DNA from: JBOGWA01 sp050693155
GTDB lineage: Bacteria; Actinomycetota; UBA4738; CALAEC01
Direction of reading: 5' to 3'
Length of the DNA stretch: 64,000 nt
Assembly (NCBI GenBank): GCA_050693155.1
Contig: JBOGWA010000128.1
Location: 11,036-75,035 of the forward strand
Within the stretch, counting starts at the first letter, position 1; the number at the start of each line of letters is the position of its first letter. Below the pieces are notes generated by a model. The model saw only the letters and a program-made list of their open reading frames with translations. It made no database searches and was not told the origin of the DNA. Both the position numbers and the translations under genes were made by a program. Positions 1 through 8,679 of the stretch are shown here, one piece after another.

Positions 1-231
1 CGCCCGACTCCGCGCCAGGGCGTCCTCGCCCAGCCACGAGAGGTACGAATCGTGCGGCACGTACAAGAGTGACCGGGCGCCGAGCGCTTCCAGGGATGCC
101 CGATCGGCGCTCGTGATCCGTTCCGCGAACGTCACCCGGTACCAACCTCCCTCGTCGTTTCCGGAAGCGGCGCCGACCGGCGCCAAGGAGATGGCGACGG
201 TTGCGATGACGGCCGCGAGGAGACGTTTCAA
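1..231 (-). CDS. Secreted protein, N-terminal part only (subtilase-like prodomain)
   Basis: The first 77 codons of a minus-strand gene that runs off the left edge. Translation from TTG at 231 gives a typical signal peptide: LKR, then a hydrophobic run of about 15 residues ending near APVGAAS. After it comes a segment resembling the N-terminal region of some secreted subtilisin-like (S8) proteases, with WYRVTFAERI, LEALGARSLLYVPHDSYL and a run of small residues. No catalytic residue lies inside the window, so the protease assignment is inference from that segment alone. The TTG overlaps the TGA of the upstream P450 gene (TTGA), which suggests translational coupling and decides the start. It is the last visible gene of the FAAL-P450 operon. 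It could also be another exported protein with a similar leader domain. Confidence 0.5.
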   Translation of the reverse strand, partial: MKRLLAAVIATVAISLAPVGAASGNDEGGWYRVTFAERITSADRASLEALGARSLLYVPHDSYLSWLGEDALARSRA

Positions 232-1583
232 GCGCTGCGTCTCGAGTGGAGCGTCATCCGCATCCCGCCCTCGGGGCGAAGGACGATGCTCGGCAGAAGC
301 TCGGGGACCTCATCGCTCACCGAGCGGATCCTCCAGTTCTGCGCGATGCTCGCGAGAACGAGTACGCCTTCCGCCATTGCGAACGGTTCGCCGAGGCAGA
401 CGCGCGGCCCCCCACCAAATGGGTAGTAGGAGTACTTCGGCCGCTTGTCGGTCGGTTCCCGAATCCAGCGTTCGGGCCTGAAGGCGTCCGGGTCCTCGAA
501 GAAGCGGGGGTCCCGGTGAAGGACCCATTGCGGCATGAGCACGATCGAATCCTTGGGAATGCGAACCCCTCCTACCTCGGTGTCCTTGTTCGCTCTCCGA
601 TCGATCAGCCAGACCGGCGGGTAGAGGCGCATCGCCTCCAAGAAGATCGCCTTCGCGTACGGCAGCGCCTCCGTATCGTCGACCGATGCCGGTCGTGACC
701 CAAGAACTGCATCGAGCTCCTCGTGCAGCTTCGACTCTTCATCCGGGTGCAGGGCAAGGAGATGCCACGCAAACGTCAGGCCGTTCGACGTCGTTTCGTG
801 CCCCGCAAGGACGAGCGTCATCAGCTCGTCCCTCAGTTGCTCGTCGGACATTGACGTCTCGGGATGCTCCAGCCCCCGGATGAGGGTGGAGAGCAGATCA
901 GAGCCGCGAGCCCCTTCATTTCGACGTTGATCGATCAACTCGTAGATTGCCTCGTCCATGGTCTTCCGAGCCGGTTCGAGCCGTTGGGAGATCTCTGGAG
1001 GCAGCAGGTCAGCCGAGAGGCTCGAGGGGTGGAACGACTTCCGGAAGGCTTCGAGCCACAGCGTGAGACCGTCTCCGATCCCTCGTGCGAATGCGTCATC
1101 GACTTCCAGGTCGAAGATGGCCCTACAGATGATCCAGAGCGCAAGCAGCCGCATCTCCTCGTTGATGTTGACCTCCTGCTCGGACGCCCAGCGGTCTTGA
1201 AACCGCGTGCTCTCCTCGAGCATCACCTGGGCGTACGCGCTGATCTGACGAGGGCCGAAACCGGGTTGGAGGATCGGGCGCTGCCGGTCGTGGAGCTCGC
1301 CGTCCGATGTGATGAGACCCTGACCCAGGATCATCGCGAGCTTCGCGTTGCTCACTCCCTTGTTGAAGTCTCGATGTCGAACGGTGAGGACCTCGCGGAC
1401 GAGATCCGGATGATTGAGCGCGAAGCAGCGTTGGAGGCCCAGTCTCCATTGGGCCATGTACGGGTGGGTGCGTCCGACCTTCTCCATGAAGTCGATTGGG
1501 TGGCGGAGCCACTCCTCGACCGAGGCCAGGCCACCTCCCAGCATGACCGGCTCGAGCCGTTCCGGATCGCTCTCTGTCTTCAT
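228..1583 (-). CDS. Cytochrome P450
   Basis: A 451-residue haem-thiolate monooxygenase of ordinary length for a soluble bacterial P450. The I-helix oxygen-binding motif AGHETTS is at 260-266, the K-helix ExxR at 316-319 (EAMR), a PERW motif near 370-373 and the haem loop FGGGPRVCLG around 389-398 with Cys396 as axial ligand. There is no membrane anchor and no fused reductase, so it needs external ferredoxin or flavodoxin partners that are not in the window. It overlaps the upstream acyl-AMP ligase by four bases (ATGA) and the downstream secreted-protein gene by TTGA, so the three are very likely one transcript. The pairing with a fatty-acyl-AMP ligase suggests a fatty-acyl or lipid substrate, but the substrate cannot be read from the sequence. 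Confidence 0.93.
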   Translation of the reverse strand: MKTESDPERLEPVMLGGGLASVEEWLRHPIDFMEKVGRTHPYMAQWRLGLQRCFALNHPDLVREVLTVRHRDFNKGVSNAKLAMILGQGLITSDGELHDRQRPILQPGFGPRQISAYAQVMLEESTRFQDRWASEQEVNINEEMRLLALWIICRAIFDLEVDDAFARGIGDGLTLWLEAFRKSFHPSSLSADLLPPEISQRLEPARKTMDEAIYELIDQRRNEGARGSDLLSTLIRGLEHPETSMSDEQLRDELMTLVLAGHETTSNGLTFAWHLLALHPDEESKLHEELDAVLGSRPASVDDTEALPYAKAIFLEAMRLYPPVWLIDRRANKDTEVGGVRIPKDSIVLMPQWVLHRDPRFFEDPDAFRPERWIREPTDKRPKYSYYPFGGGPRVCLGEPFAMAEGVLVLASIAQNWRIRSVSDEVPELLPSIVLRPEGGMRMTLHSRRSA

Positions 1584-3205
1584 GGCACGGTCTCGGGTGT
1601 CAGCTCTCCGCGCGCGTGGGCGTCACGAAGAGCGCTTCGCCGAAGCTTCCCGCTCGTCGTCTTCGGCGCGGATCCTCGCGGCAGGACCACAACCTCGCCG
1701 ACGGTGATGCCCACCGACTCGTTGACGGCCTTGCGGACGAGCTTCGGCAGGGCATCCGGATCGGCATCCCGGGCGGGTTCCACGGCCACGACCACGTGCC
1801 CCTCGCCATCGCCGGGGGCCGCGAAGGCGATGCAGGATCCAGGGCGCACCCCGTAGACACGGCTCGCCGCCCACTCGATGTCCTCGGGGGCGTAGTTATT
1901 GCCCATGACGATGATGAGGTCCTTGATCCGGCCGGTCACGAACAGCTCGCCATCCGACAGGTAGCCGAGGTCGCCGGTGCGAAGCCAGCCATCCACAAAG
2001 GGATCTGGGGCATCACCGAGATATCCGGACATGAGCGACGGGCTTCGGAGGAGGATCTCGGCGACGTGGCGGTCGGGCACGTCGCCGGCATCATTCGCGA
2101 TACGAACCTCGACGCCGGGCATCGGCGGTCCGCTCGACACGATGCGTTTGGACGCGCCACTCCCGCCCGAGATTGCTCTCCCGGACGTCGCAAGCTCTTC
2201 GATGTCGACCTCGTCGATCCGGATCTCGGTCCCCCGCGTCGTGAGCGTGGCTCCCAGCACGTTCTCCGCCAGCCCGTAGGCGATGAGCAGGGTTCCTGGA
2301 CGAAGGCCCAGTTGCCCGCCGACTTGAAGGATGAGGTCGACCATAAAGGGGTCAATCGACTCCGCGCTCAGAACCGCAAGGACGATTGGAGAGAGATCGA
2401 TCCCGGTCGGGTCCCGAAGCGCGGCCTTGAGCGCGGCCCCCCACGCGGACGCCGGTCCGCCAGTGAAGCCGGCTCCTACCTCCGCGATCAGCCGAAACCA
2501 CAGCGCCGGATCCTTCGCCATCAGCTCGGTCGGCATGAGATGCGCGTCCACGCCGTACACGAGGGGGCACGTGACGAAGCCGAAAAGCCCGTAGTCGTGA
2601 AACAGGGGAAGCCAGGCCAGCGTGGGGTTGTCCTTTCCGAGTCCACTGTTGACGGAGTTCGACCGAGACGCGGCAAGGATGGCTTGATGGGAGAGCGTCG
2701 CGCCTTTTGGTGATGCGGTGCTGCCGGAGGTGAATTGGATGGCCGCGATGCCCTCGGGATCGAGATCGGGAAGCGCTCGAGCCTGGGGACTCGGGACCGA
2801 GGCGTCCCAAGAGAACGCGACTTCCGGGGGAATCTCATCGAAGAAGCGGGGATGCACCAAGACCGTTTGGCACTCCGCCGCTTGGATCAACGGCTGAAGT
2901 CGTTCCGACGACGGGACCCGCCCGCGGAGTCCCGGCGAGTAGGGGAGGGACACGACCGTGCCTCCGAGGCACCACGTCGAGAATGCCCACTTCACCCATT
3001 CAGGGTGGTTCGGCCCCAGGATCCCAACCGTGCCCCCGGGTCCCACGCCTCGGTCGGCCAGCACCTGTGCTCCCCCGAACATCGCATCCACGAGCTCGTC
3101 TCCAGGCAGGGTGCGCATGACGTCGTCGAGGTGAAAGTGCATGGCCCAGCCCGCTTCCGCGCCCTGAACGAGGGCTTCGGGGATCGTCGTCGCCTCGTTA
3201 TTCAT
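1580..3205 (-). CDS. Fatty-acyl-AMP ligase-like adenylate-forming enzyme
   Basis: Member of the ANL (acyl-AMP-forming) superfamily, about 541 residues from ATG at 3205; an in-frame TTG at 3220 would add five. The P-loop-like A3 motif FTSGSTASPKG lies near 158-168. TGGPASAWGAAL, TGDLGYLSDGELFVTGR and the hinge region GRIKDLIIVMGNNYAPEDIE resemble fatty-acyl-AMP ligases (FAAL, the FadD32/FadD28 type) more than acyl-CoA ligases. The C-terminal lysine motif TTSGKLRR is present. FAALs activate long fatty acids and hand the acyl adenylate to an acyl carrier protein. No carrier or polyketide synthase is adjacent; the nearest carrier protein is at 39.7 kb. The 3' end overlaps the P450 start by ATGA. 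It could instead be an acyl-CoA synthetase, since the FAAL-specific insertion cannot be confirmed by eye. Confidence 0.8.
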   Translation of the reverse strand: MNNEATTIPEALVQGAEAGWAMHFHLDDVMRTLPGDELVDAMFGGAQVLADRGVGPGGTVGILGPNHPEWVKWAFSTWCLGGTVVSLPYSPGLRGRVPSSERLQPLIQAAECQTVLVHPRFFDEIPPEVAFSWDASVPSPQARALPDLDPEGIAAIQFTSGSTASPKGATLSHQAILAASRSNSVNSGLGKDNPTLAWLPLFHDYGLFGFVTCPLVYGVDAHLMPTELMAKDPALWFRLIAEVGAGFTGGPASAWGAALKAALRDPTGIDLSPIVLAVLSAESIDPFMVDLILQVGGQLGLRPGTLLIAYGLAENVLGATLTTRGTEIRIDEVDIEELATSGRAISGGSGASKRIVSSGPPMPGVEVRIANDAGDVPDRHVAEILLRSPSLMSGYLGDAPDPFVDGWLRTGDLGYLSDGELFVTGRIKDLIIVMGNNYAPEDIEWAASRVYGVRPGSCIAFAAPGDGEGHVVVAVEPARDADPDALPKLVRKAVNESVGITVGEVVVLPRGSAPKTTSGKLRRSALRDAHARGELTPETVP

Positions 3206-3343
3206 GTGTTTGAACCGCAACCGGTCGACTCATTCGGTGGAGTCGGGTCCGGGAATTATCTCTGAATCTGCGCCTCACGGGGGCGGAGGGTGGCGTCGGG
3301 CGCTCGATGAGGCTCGACTAGACTCCGGGACCGAGAAGTAGAG

Positions 3344-4507
3344 ATGGACTTCGACCTCACGCCCGAGCAGGAGGAGTTTCGAAAGACCGTCCGTTCGTTC
3401 GCTGAGGAGATCATCGCGCCTCGGGCCGAAGAGATGGACCGGTCCGAGGAGCTCCCCATGGACATCGTGAAGCAGATGGGCGAGCTCGGGCTCTTCGGCC
3501 TTCCGTTCCCCGAGGCGTACGGCGGCCAGGGGGCGGACTTCCTCACGTTCTGTCTCGCGATCGAAGAGCTCGCTCGCGTCGATTCCTCCATGGCCATCAC
3601 CCTCGAGGCGGCCGTGGGTCTCGGAGCGAACCCGATCTATCGACACGGGACCGAGGACCAGAAGCAGCGCTGGCTGGTTCCCATGTGCCACGGAGAGATT
3701 CTGGGAGCCTTCGGCCTCACGGAACCGGGCGGTGGCTCCGATGCCGGGGCGACCAAGACGAAGGCGACGCTCGAAGGTGGGGAGTGGGTCATCAACGGCT
3801 CCAAGGCGTTCATCACGAATGCCGGCACGCCGATCTCGAAAGTCGTGACGGTCACCGCCGTGACGGGTGATCGAGACGACGGCAGCCCGGAGATCTCGAC
3901 GATCATCATCCCGACCGATACCCCCGGATTCGGGGTCGGAAGGGCGTACCGGAAGATCGGCTGGCACGCGAGCGACACTCGAGAGCTCTCGCTCAGCGAC
4001 TGCCGCGTGCCCGAGAGGAACCTTCTCGGCGAGCGCGGGAAGGGCTTTGCGCAGTTCCTCGAGACGCTCGACGACGGGCGAATCGCGATCGCCGCCCTCG
4101 CGGTCGGGCTCGCGCAGGGATGCCTCGACGAATCGGTGAAGTACGCGATCGAGCGCCACGCGTTCGGACGCCCGATCGGAGAGTTCCAGGGCGTCCAGTT
4201 CAAGGTCTCCGATATGAAGGTTGCCGTTGAGACGGCGCGCTTGGCGACGTACAAGGCCGCCTGGTTGCGGGACGGCGGGCGGCCGTACAAGGGTGCGGCG
4301 GCTCTCGCGAAGCTGTACGCGAGCGAGATCGCCGTCACCTGCGCCCGGGAGGCGGTTCAGGTCCACGGGGGATATGGCTACATGGAGGAGGTCCCCGTCG
4401 CTCGCTACTACCGGGACTCGAAGGTCCTCGAAATCGGGGAGGGGACGAGCGAGATCCAGAGGATCCTGATTGCCCGGGATCTCGGCCTTCCCGGAACTCA
4501 GTTCTAG
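3344..4507 (+). CDS. Acyl-CoA dehydrogenase, short/branched-chain type
   Basis: A 387-residue FAD-dependent acyl-CoA dehydrogenase with the full family layout: N-terminal helical domain, the FAD/substrate loop GAFGLTEPGGGSDA at 121-134, GEWVINGSKAFITNAG at 146-161, RHAFGRPIGEFQ at 271-282, QVHGGYGYMEE at 339-349, and the C-terminal IGEGTSEIQR with the catalytic-base position Glu366. This is the MCAD/SCAD-type placement of the base, unlike the second dehydrogenase at 36952. It catalyses alpha,beta-dehydrogenation of an acyl-CoA and passes electrons to ETF; chain length is not predictable by eye. It is transcribed divergently from the FAAL gene. A TAGACT -10-like hexamer at 3319-3324 sits 19 bases before the ATG. 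It could serve methylsuccinyl-CoA oxidation in the ethylmalonyl-CoA pathway, but nothing in the sequence shows that. Confidence 0.93.
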   Translation: MDFDLTPEQEEFRKTVRSFAEEIIAPRAEEMDRSEELPMDIVKQMGELGLFGLPFPEAYGGQGADFLTFCLAIEELARVDSSMAITLEAAVGLGANPIYRHGTEDQKQRWLVPMCHGEILGAFGLTEPGGGSDAGATKTKATLEGGEWVINGSKAFITNAGTPISKVVTVTAVTGDRDDGSPEISTIIIPTDTPGFGVGRAYRKIGWHASDTRELSLSDCRVPERNLLGERGKGFAQFLETLDDGRIAIAALAVGLAQGCLDESVKYAIERHAFGRPIGEFQGVQFKVSDMKVAVETARLATYKAAWLRDGGRPYKGAAALAKLYASEIAVTCAREAVQVHGGYGYMEEVPVARYYRDSKVLEIGEGTSEIQRILIARDLGLPGTQF

Positions 4508-4557
4508 CCCCCAAACCTGCCGATAGACCCGATACGGCGTCACGTGGGCAACACAAG

Positions 4558-4586
4558 TTGACTCCCGTGTCAGGCGCCGTTACTTT
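4558..4586 (+). promoter_or_regulatory. Sigma70-like promoter, probably leaderless, for the M23 peptidase gene
   Basis: TTGACT at 4558-4563 and TACTTT at 4581-4586 are separated by exactly 17 bases. An expected transcription start six to seven bases beyond the -10 box would fall about 3 bases before the ATG at 4596. No Shine-Dalgarno sequence precedes that ATG, which fits a leaderless transcript, a common arrangement in Actinobacteria. Inferred from sequence only. Confidence 0.5.
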
Positions 4587-4595
4587 TTAAGGTCC

Positions 4596-5744
4596 ATGAG
4601 CCTTCCGCAGGGGTCGCCTCGGCCTCGGCTGCTGCGTGCCGCAGCGGCCGTCTTGTTGGTCCTGTCCGTGACCTCCGCCGCGGCCGCGGGGACCGATGAT
4701 GAGCTCCAGTCGGCTCGGGAGCGTCTTCACGAGCTGAAGCGCGAGCTCCGGGCCGAGCAGGCGAGCCTCGTCGTCCTCGACGCCGAGATCGAGTCGCTCA
4801 CTCGCATGATCACGCAGGCGTACGCCCAGAAGATCGCGATCGATGACCGGATCGAGTTCATCCGCAAGGAGATCGAGAAGAAGGACCGTCAAGGCGACCG
4901 GCTCCAGGAGCGGCTCAACGAACGGGCGCGTGAGGCCTACATCGCGGGCCCCGGCGGCGTCTTCGAGGTGATCCTCGAGTCGGATTCGCTCGCGGAGCTC
5001 TCCGACCGGGCCCTGTTCCTCGACCTGCTTTCGGGCGCGGACGCGGATCTCGCAGCGGGCGTCGCCTACCAGCGAACCGAGCTGGACGAGTTCCGGCTCA
5101 GCCTGACGGATCTGCTCTCTCAGCAGGCGGAGCTGCTCGACGATCTTCGAGTCCGTGGGCGTGAGCTCGAGGCCAAGTTCGGCAAACAGGCGGCCATCAC
5201 GAACCGGATCGAGGAGCGCTTTCAGGAGCTCGAGGGGCTGATCGAAGACCTCAAGACACAGCGTCAGCAGGAAGCGATCCTCGCGGCCGTGACGACCCCG
5301 CCGCCGGCGCCTCCCGCTCCACCTCCCATCGTGAGCGGGAAAGCCCCCGTGCTCCAGGTCTGCCCCGTCGCCGAGCCGCGGTCCTACATCGACGACTGGC
5401 ACTTTCCTCGGCCCGGGGGCCGCGTCCACGAGGGCAACGACATCTTCTCGGAAGACGGGGCTCGAATCTTCGCGCCGTTTGACGGCCTTGCTCGGGAACA
5501 TTGGGGCCGGCTCGGCGGACTTGCCGTCCTCGTCTACGCACCCGATGGCACCTTTGTCTACAACGCTCACATGTCGAGGTACGCGGGGGTCCACGGGAAG
5601 ACCGTTCAGGCGGGAGACGTCATCGGGTTCGTGGGACACACGGGAAATGCGGTCGGAACGCCGTCGCACAATCATTTTCAGTACCACCCGGGCGGAGGGG
5701 AGCCCGTGAATCCCTTCCCGTTCCTGAACGCCGTCTGCCGCTAG
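4596..5744 (+). CDS. Secreted coiled-coil M23 family peptidase (murein hydrolase type)
   Basis: A 382-residue exported protein. An N-terminal signal peptide (basic start, hydrophobic core about residues 14-28, Ala-rich end) is followed by long charged heptad-like helices from about 33 to 225, typical of the EnvC/NlpD-like coiled coil. A proline-rich linker with PPPAPPAPPP near 231-244 leads to a C-terminal M23 (lysostaphin-type) domain. The zinc-site residues are recognisable as His278xxxAsp282 (HEGND) and His358-x-His360 (HNH). M23 enzymes cut peptidoglycan peptide cross-links; with the metal ligands present this copy may be active rather than a degenerate activator. It acts outside the membrane on the cell wall. 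The upstream promoter appears leaderless, and the next gene follows after 43 bases. Confidence 0.88.
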   Translation: MSLPQGSPRPRLLRAAAAVLLVLSVTSAAAAGTDDELQSARERLHELKRELRAEQASLVVLDAEIESLTRMITQAYAQKIAIDDRIEFIRKEIEKKDRQGDRLQERLNERAREAYIAGPGGVFEVILESDSLAELSDRALFLDLLSGADADLAAGVAYQRTELDEFRLSLTDLLSQQAELLDDLRVRGRELEAKFGKQAAITNRIEERFQELEGLIEDLKTQRQQEAILAAVTTPPPAPPAPPPIVSGKAPVLQVCPVAEPRSYIDDWHFPRPGGRVHEGNDIFSEDGARIFAPFDGLAREHWGRLGGLAVLVYAPDGTFVYNAHMSRYAGVHGKTVQAGDVIGFVGHTGNAVGTPSHNHFQYHPGGGEPVNPFPFLNAVCR

Positions 5745-5787
5745 CCGCCGGGACCGGCCGGTATGCTTCGTGACCGGAGGGCTCGAC

Positions 5788-7767
5788 GTGGCTCTTGACC
5801 ACCCCTGGATCTTTCGCACCTACGCGGGGTTCGGCACCGCGCGACAGTCGAACGAGCGTTTCAAGGCGAACCTCGACAAGGGGCAGACCGGACTTTCAGT
5901 CGCTTTCGACCTGCCGACCCAGTGCGGATACGACTGCGACCACCCGATGGCGACGGGAGAGGTCGGTAGGGTCGGCGTCCCCATTGCGCATCTCGGGGAC
6001 ATGCGCACGCTCTTCGATGGGATCCCCCTCTCCGAGATGAACACGTCGATGACGATCAACGCGACGGCGGTGTGGCTCCTCGCGAACTACGTCGCTGTGG
6101 CCGACGAACAGGGGGCGACTCGCGGGGACCTCCAAGGAACGACACAGAACGACATCCTCAAGGAGTACCTATCCCGGGGAACCTACGTCTTTCCGCCCGA
6201 GCCTTCAATGCGCCTCACGACCGACCTGATCACGTGGACGTTCCACGAGGTCCCGAAGTGGAACCCGATCAACGTCTGCTCGTACCACCTGCAAGAAGCG
6301 GGGGCGGATCCCGTGCTCGAGGTGGCCTTCACTCTGGCGAATGCCGTCGCGGTGCTCGATGGCGTGCGCGCGTCGGGGAAAGTCTCGGAAAGCGAGTTCC
6401 CTCGGTTGGTCGGTCGGATCTCGTTCTTCTGCAACGCGGGAATCCGGTTCCTCGAGGAGATGTGCAAGATGCGAGCCTTCGTCCGCCTGTGGGAGCGGAT
6501 CACGTCGGAACGCTACGGCGTGGGGGACCCGAAGTATCGGCGCTTCCGCTACGGGGTCCAGGTCAACTCCCTCGGGCTGAGCGCGGTCCAGCCTGAGAAC
6601 AACGTTTACCGAATCCTCCTGGAGATGCTCGCGGTCACGCTCTCGAAGGACGCTCGAGCCAGAGCCGTGCAGCTGCCGGCATGGAACGAAGCGCTCGGGC
6701 TGCCCCGCGCCTGGGATCAGCAATGGTCGTTGCGGGCGCAGCAGATCCTGGCCTACGAGACGGATCTCCTCGATCACGATGACGTCTTCGAGGGCTCCAC
6801 CGTGGTTCAGACGAGAACGGCGGAAATCACCGACGCGTCGTGGGAGGAGCTGGGGCGCGTGCTCGATGCCGGTGGTTCCGTCGAGGCCTTGGAATACATG
6901 AAAGAACGCCTCGTGGCCACGCACGCCGAGCGGATCCGGGAGATCGAATCGGGAGCGCGGACCGTCGTCGGCGTGAATCGATACAGGGAAACGGAACCGT
7001 CGCATCTCACCGAGGATCTCGGTGAGGGCTTCGCCTTCCACCAGGTCGATCCCGAGGCGGAGAAGGAGCAGCTGGAGCACCTGGAGCGGTGGCGGGCCGA
7101 GCGTAACGAACCCGCGACGAATGCAGCGCTGGATGCTCTGCGTCGTGCCGCAGAGAGCGACGAGAATCTCGTTCCGGTTTCGATCGAGGCCGTCAAGGCA
7201 GGCGTGACTACCGGAGAGTGGGCGGACGCGCTTCGCGAGGCGTTCGGCGAGTACCGGGCGCCGACGGGTGTCTCGGCGCTCGCTTCCGCGCGTGCGAAGC
7301 CGGAAGCGCTCGTGGATGCGCGACGGCGCGTCGAGGAAGCGGCGGTTCGGGTCGGTGCGAAACGGCTGAGGATGCTCGTGGCGAAACCGGGCCTGGACGG
7401 ACATTCGAACGCGGCCGAGCAGATCGCCGTGAGGGCCCGAGATGTCGGCTTCGAGGTCGTGTACCAGGGAATCCGGCTCACGCCCGAGCAGATCGCGCGT
7501 GCCGCCGCTGAGGAAGACGTGCACGTGATTGGCCTTTCGGTGCTCTCAGGAGCTCACAACTTGCTCGTTCCTGAAGTTCTCTCACGACTCCGGGACCACG
7601 GCGTGGACCCGGACCGCGTCCCGGTCGTCGTCGGCGGCGTGATCTCGGATGAGGACGCGGAGAAGCTGCTGGAGCTCGGCGCCGCCCGCGTCTACACGCC
7701 CCGGGACTACGACCTCACCGCGATGATGGGCGAGATCGCCGACCTGATCGGATCCGGGAAAGGCTGA
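5788..7767 (+). CDS. ecm: Ethylmalonyl-CoA mutase (MeaA type), B12-dependent
   Basis: A 659-residue coenzyme B12-dependent acyl-CoA mutase with catalytic barrel and cobalamin-binding domain in one chain. The barrel has FRTYAGFGTARQSN, GLSVAFDLPTQCGYD, NTSMTINATA, LQGTTQNDILKEY and NVCSYHLQEAGA. The C-terminal B12 domain carries KPGLDGHSNA with the axial histidine at about residue 539. The overall wording and length match ethylmalonyl-CoA mutase (Ecm/MeaA) as I know it better than the 700+ residue methylmalonyl-CoA mutase large subunit. The start is set at GTG 5788 because GGAGGG lies six bases before it; an upstream GTG at 5770 adds six residues. It converts ethylmalonyl-CoA to methylsuccinyl-CoA. 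Crotonyl-CoA carboxylase/reductase (31326) and the epimerase (34432) support this assignment. The usual DxHxxG motif ends in Ala here. Confidence 0.88.
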   Translation: MALDHPWIFRTYAGFGTARQSNERFKANLDKGQTGLSVAFDLPTQCGYDCDHPMATGEVGRVGVPIAHLGDMRTLFDGIPLSEMNTSMTINATAVWLLANYVAVADEQGATRGDLQGTTQNDILKEYLSRGTYVFPPEPSMRLTTDLITWTFHEVPKWNPINVCSYHLQEAGADPVLEVAFTLANAVAVLDGVRASGKVSESEFPRLVGRISFFCNAGIRFLEEMCKMRAFVRLWERITSERYGVGDPKYRRFRYGVQVNSLGLSAVQPENNVYRILLEMLAVTLSKDARARAVQLPAWNEALGLPRAWDQQWSLRAQQILAYETDLLDHDDVFEGSTVVQTRTAEITDASWEELGRVLDAGGSVEALEYMKERLVATHAERIREIESGARTVVGVNRYRETEPSHLTEDLGEGFAFHQVDPEAEKEQLEHLERWRAERNEPATNAALDALRRAAESDENLVPVSIEAVKAGVTTGEWADALREAFGEYRAPTGVSALASARAKPEALVDARRRVEEAAVRVGAKRLRMLVAKPGLDGHSNAAEQIAVRARDVGFEVVYQGIRLTPEQIARAAAEEDVHVIGLSVLSGAHNLLVPEVLSRLRDHGVDPDRVPVVVGGVISDEDAEKLLELGAARVYTPRDYDLTAMMGEIADLIGSGKG

Positions 7768-7835
7768 ACGAATACGACGCGTTTTCGATCGCCGGCAGGA
7801 ATAGCCTGAGAAACAACGAAGTTACCCGCAGCCTC

Positions 7836-8546
7836 ATGAGAAAGCTCGCGCCCGCGCTCCTCGTGGCAGTTACCCTCATACCTGCTCTCCCAGCCAACGC
7901 CGCGAAGCCGCTCGAGGTCATGACGGACGCGGCCGGTGACTCCGGAACCGCCGGAACCCCTGCGGGCGAGGTCGGCATCCCGGGAGTCGACGAGGGGGGC
8001 TTCGACCTGGTAAGCGCGACGATCACGAAAGCGGGCAAGAACCTCGAGTTCACCGTGGTTCATTCCGTCATGCCACCGTTCGGATCGATGCCCGAGGCGT
8101 TTCGGTTCATCTGGGCCTTCATGGTCGACGGCAACGAGTATCGGATCATCGCGAAGAACGTCGACGTCGGGAAGCCGGATCTAGCCGCGATGACCGGGAA
8201 CGAGCGCATCGGCCAGATCGACACCGACGGGCACTTCCGGCTCGAGGGAGCGTGCGTCGCCGAGGATGCGGTCGTGACTCAGTTCGTCAACTGCCCGCCG
8301 CTCGCGTACCCGGAAGGGACGTTCGATCCCGCGGGCGCCTCGTTCACGGTAACGATTCCGCTGAGCGCCGTGAAGGCGAAGACCGGCTCCGTGATCGAGG
8401 GGAGCACCGGGGAGGGAGCGGGGATCTGCGGTACGGCGGGCGGTTTCCACCTCTGCTGGAGTACCCACATCGCGGAACGCTCGAGCACCGCGACCCTCAT
8501 CGACATCGCTACACAAACGAAGGCCTACAAGGTCCCGAAGAAGTAG
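7836..8546 (+). CDS. Secreted protein of unknown function
   Basis: A 236-residue protein I do not recognise. It begins with a clear signal peptide (MRKLAPALLVAVTLIPALP, then ANAA), so it is exported, with no lipobox and no other membrane segment. The mature part starts with a Gly/Asp-rich stretch (VMTDAAGDSGTAGTPAGEVG) and then alternates hydrophobic and polar residues like a beta-sandwich. Four cysteines in two pairs (about residues 139/153 and 191/201) could form disulfides. It may bind something at the cell surface, but no catalytic motif is visible. It lies between the mutase and 3-hydroxybutyryl-CoA dehydrogenase genes without obvious functional linkage. No good ribosome-binding site precedes the ATG. 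Confidence 0.75.
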   Translation: MRKLAPALLVAVTLIPALPANAAKPLEVMTDAAGDSGTAGTPAGEVGIPGVDEGGFDLVSATITKAGKNLEFTVVHSVMPPFGSMPEAFRFIWAFMVDGNEYRIIAKNVDVGKPDLAAMTGNERIGQIDTDGHFRLEGACVAEDAVVTQFVNCPPLAYPEGTFDPAGASFTVTIPLSAVKAKTGSVIEGSTGEGAGICGTAGGFHLCWSTHIAERSSTATLIDIATQTKAYKVPKK

Positions 8547-8568
8547 CGGGCTTCCCGGTCGCAGGGGT

Positions 8569-8642
8569 CCGGGGGCTCAAGAAGCGGAGCCAGGCAGTAG
8601 CGGCTGGCGGTTCTCGGAGGAAAGCGGAGCGTTAGCCCCCGG
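8569..8642. repeat. Nested inverted repeat, copy A of a dispersed element
   Basis: CCGGGGGCT at 8569-8577 is the exact reverse complement of AGCCCCCGG at 8634-8642. Inside it, GCCAG and CTGGC form a smaller hairpin around a GCAGTAGCGG loop. The right end (AGCGGAGCGT, CCCCCGGTCGG) resembles the right ends of copies at about 25.85 kb and 53.37 kb. It lies 22 bases after the stop of the secreted-protein gene and before the hbd ribosome-binding site. It may act as a terminator-like or mRNA-stabilising structure, but there is no U-tract. Confidence 0.5.
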
Positions 8643-8679
8643 TCGGATAGGCTGAGCCTCCCACGCACAGGAGGACGCA

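Noticed and set aside
8569..8642. Possible cobalamin riboswitch near the B12-dependent mutase
   Set aside because: The structured region lies after the mutase and a second gene, not upstream of a B12 gene, and I could not find the conserved B12-box or core pairing.
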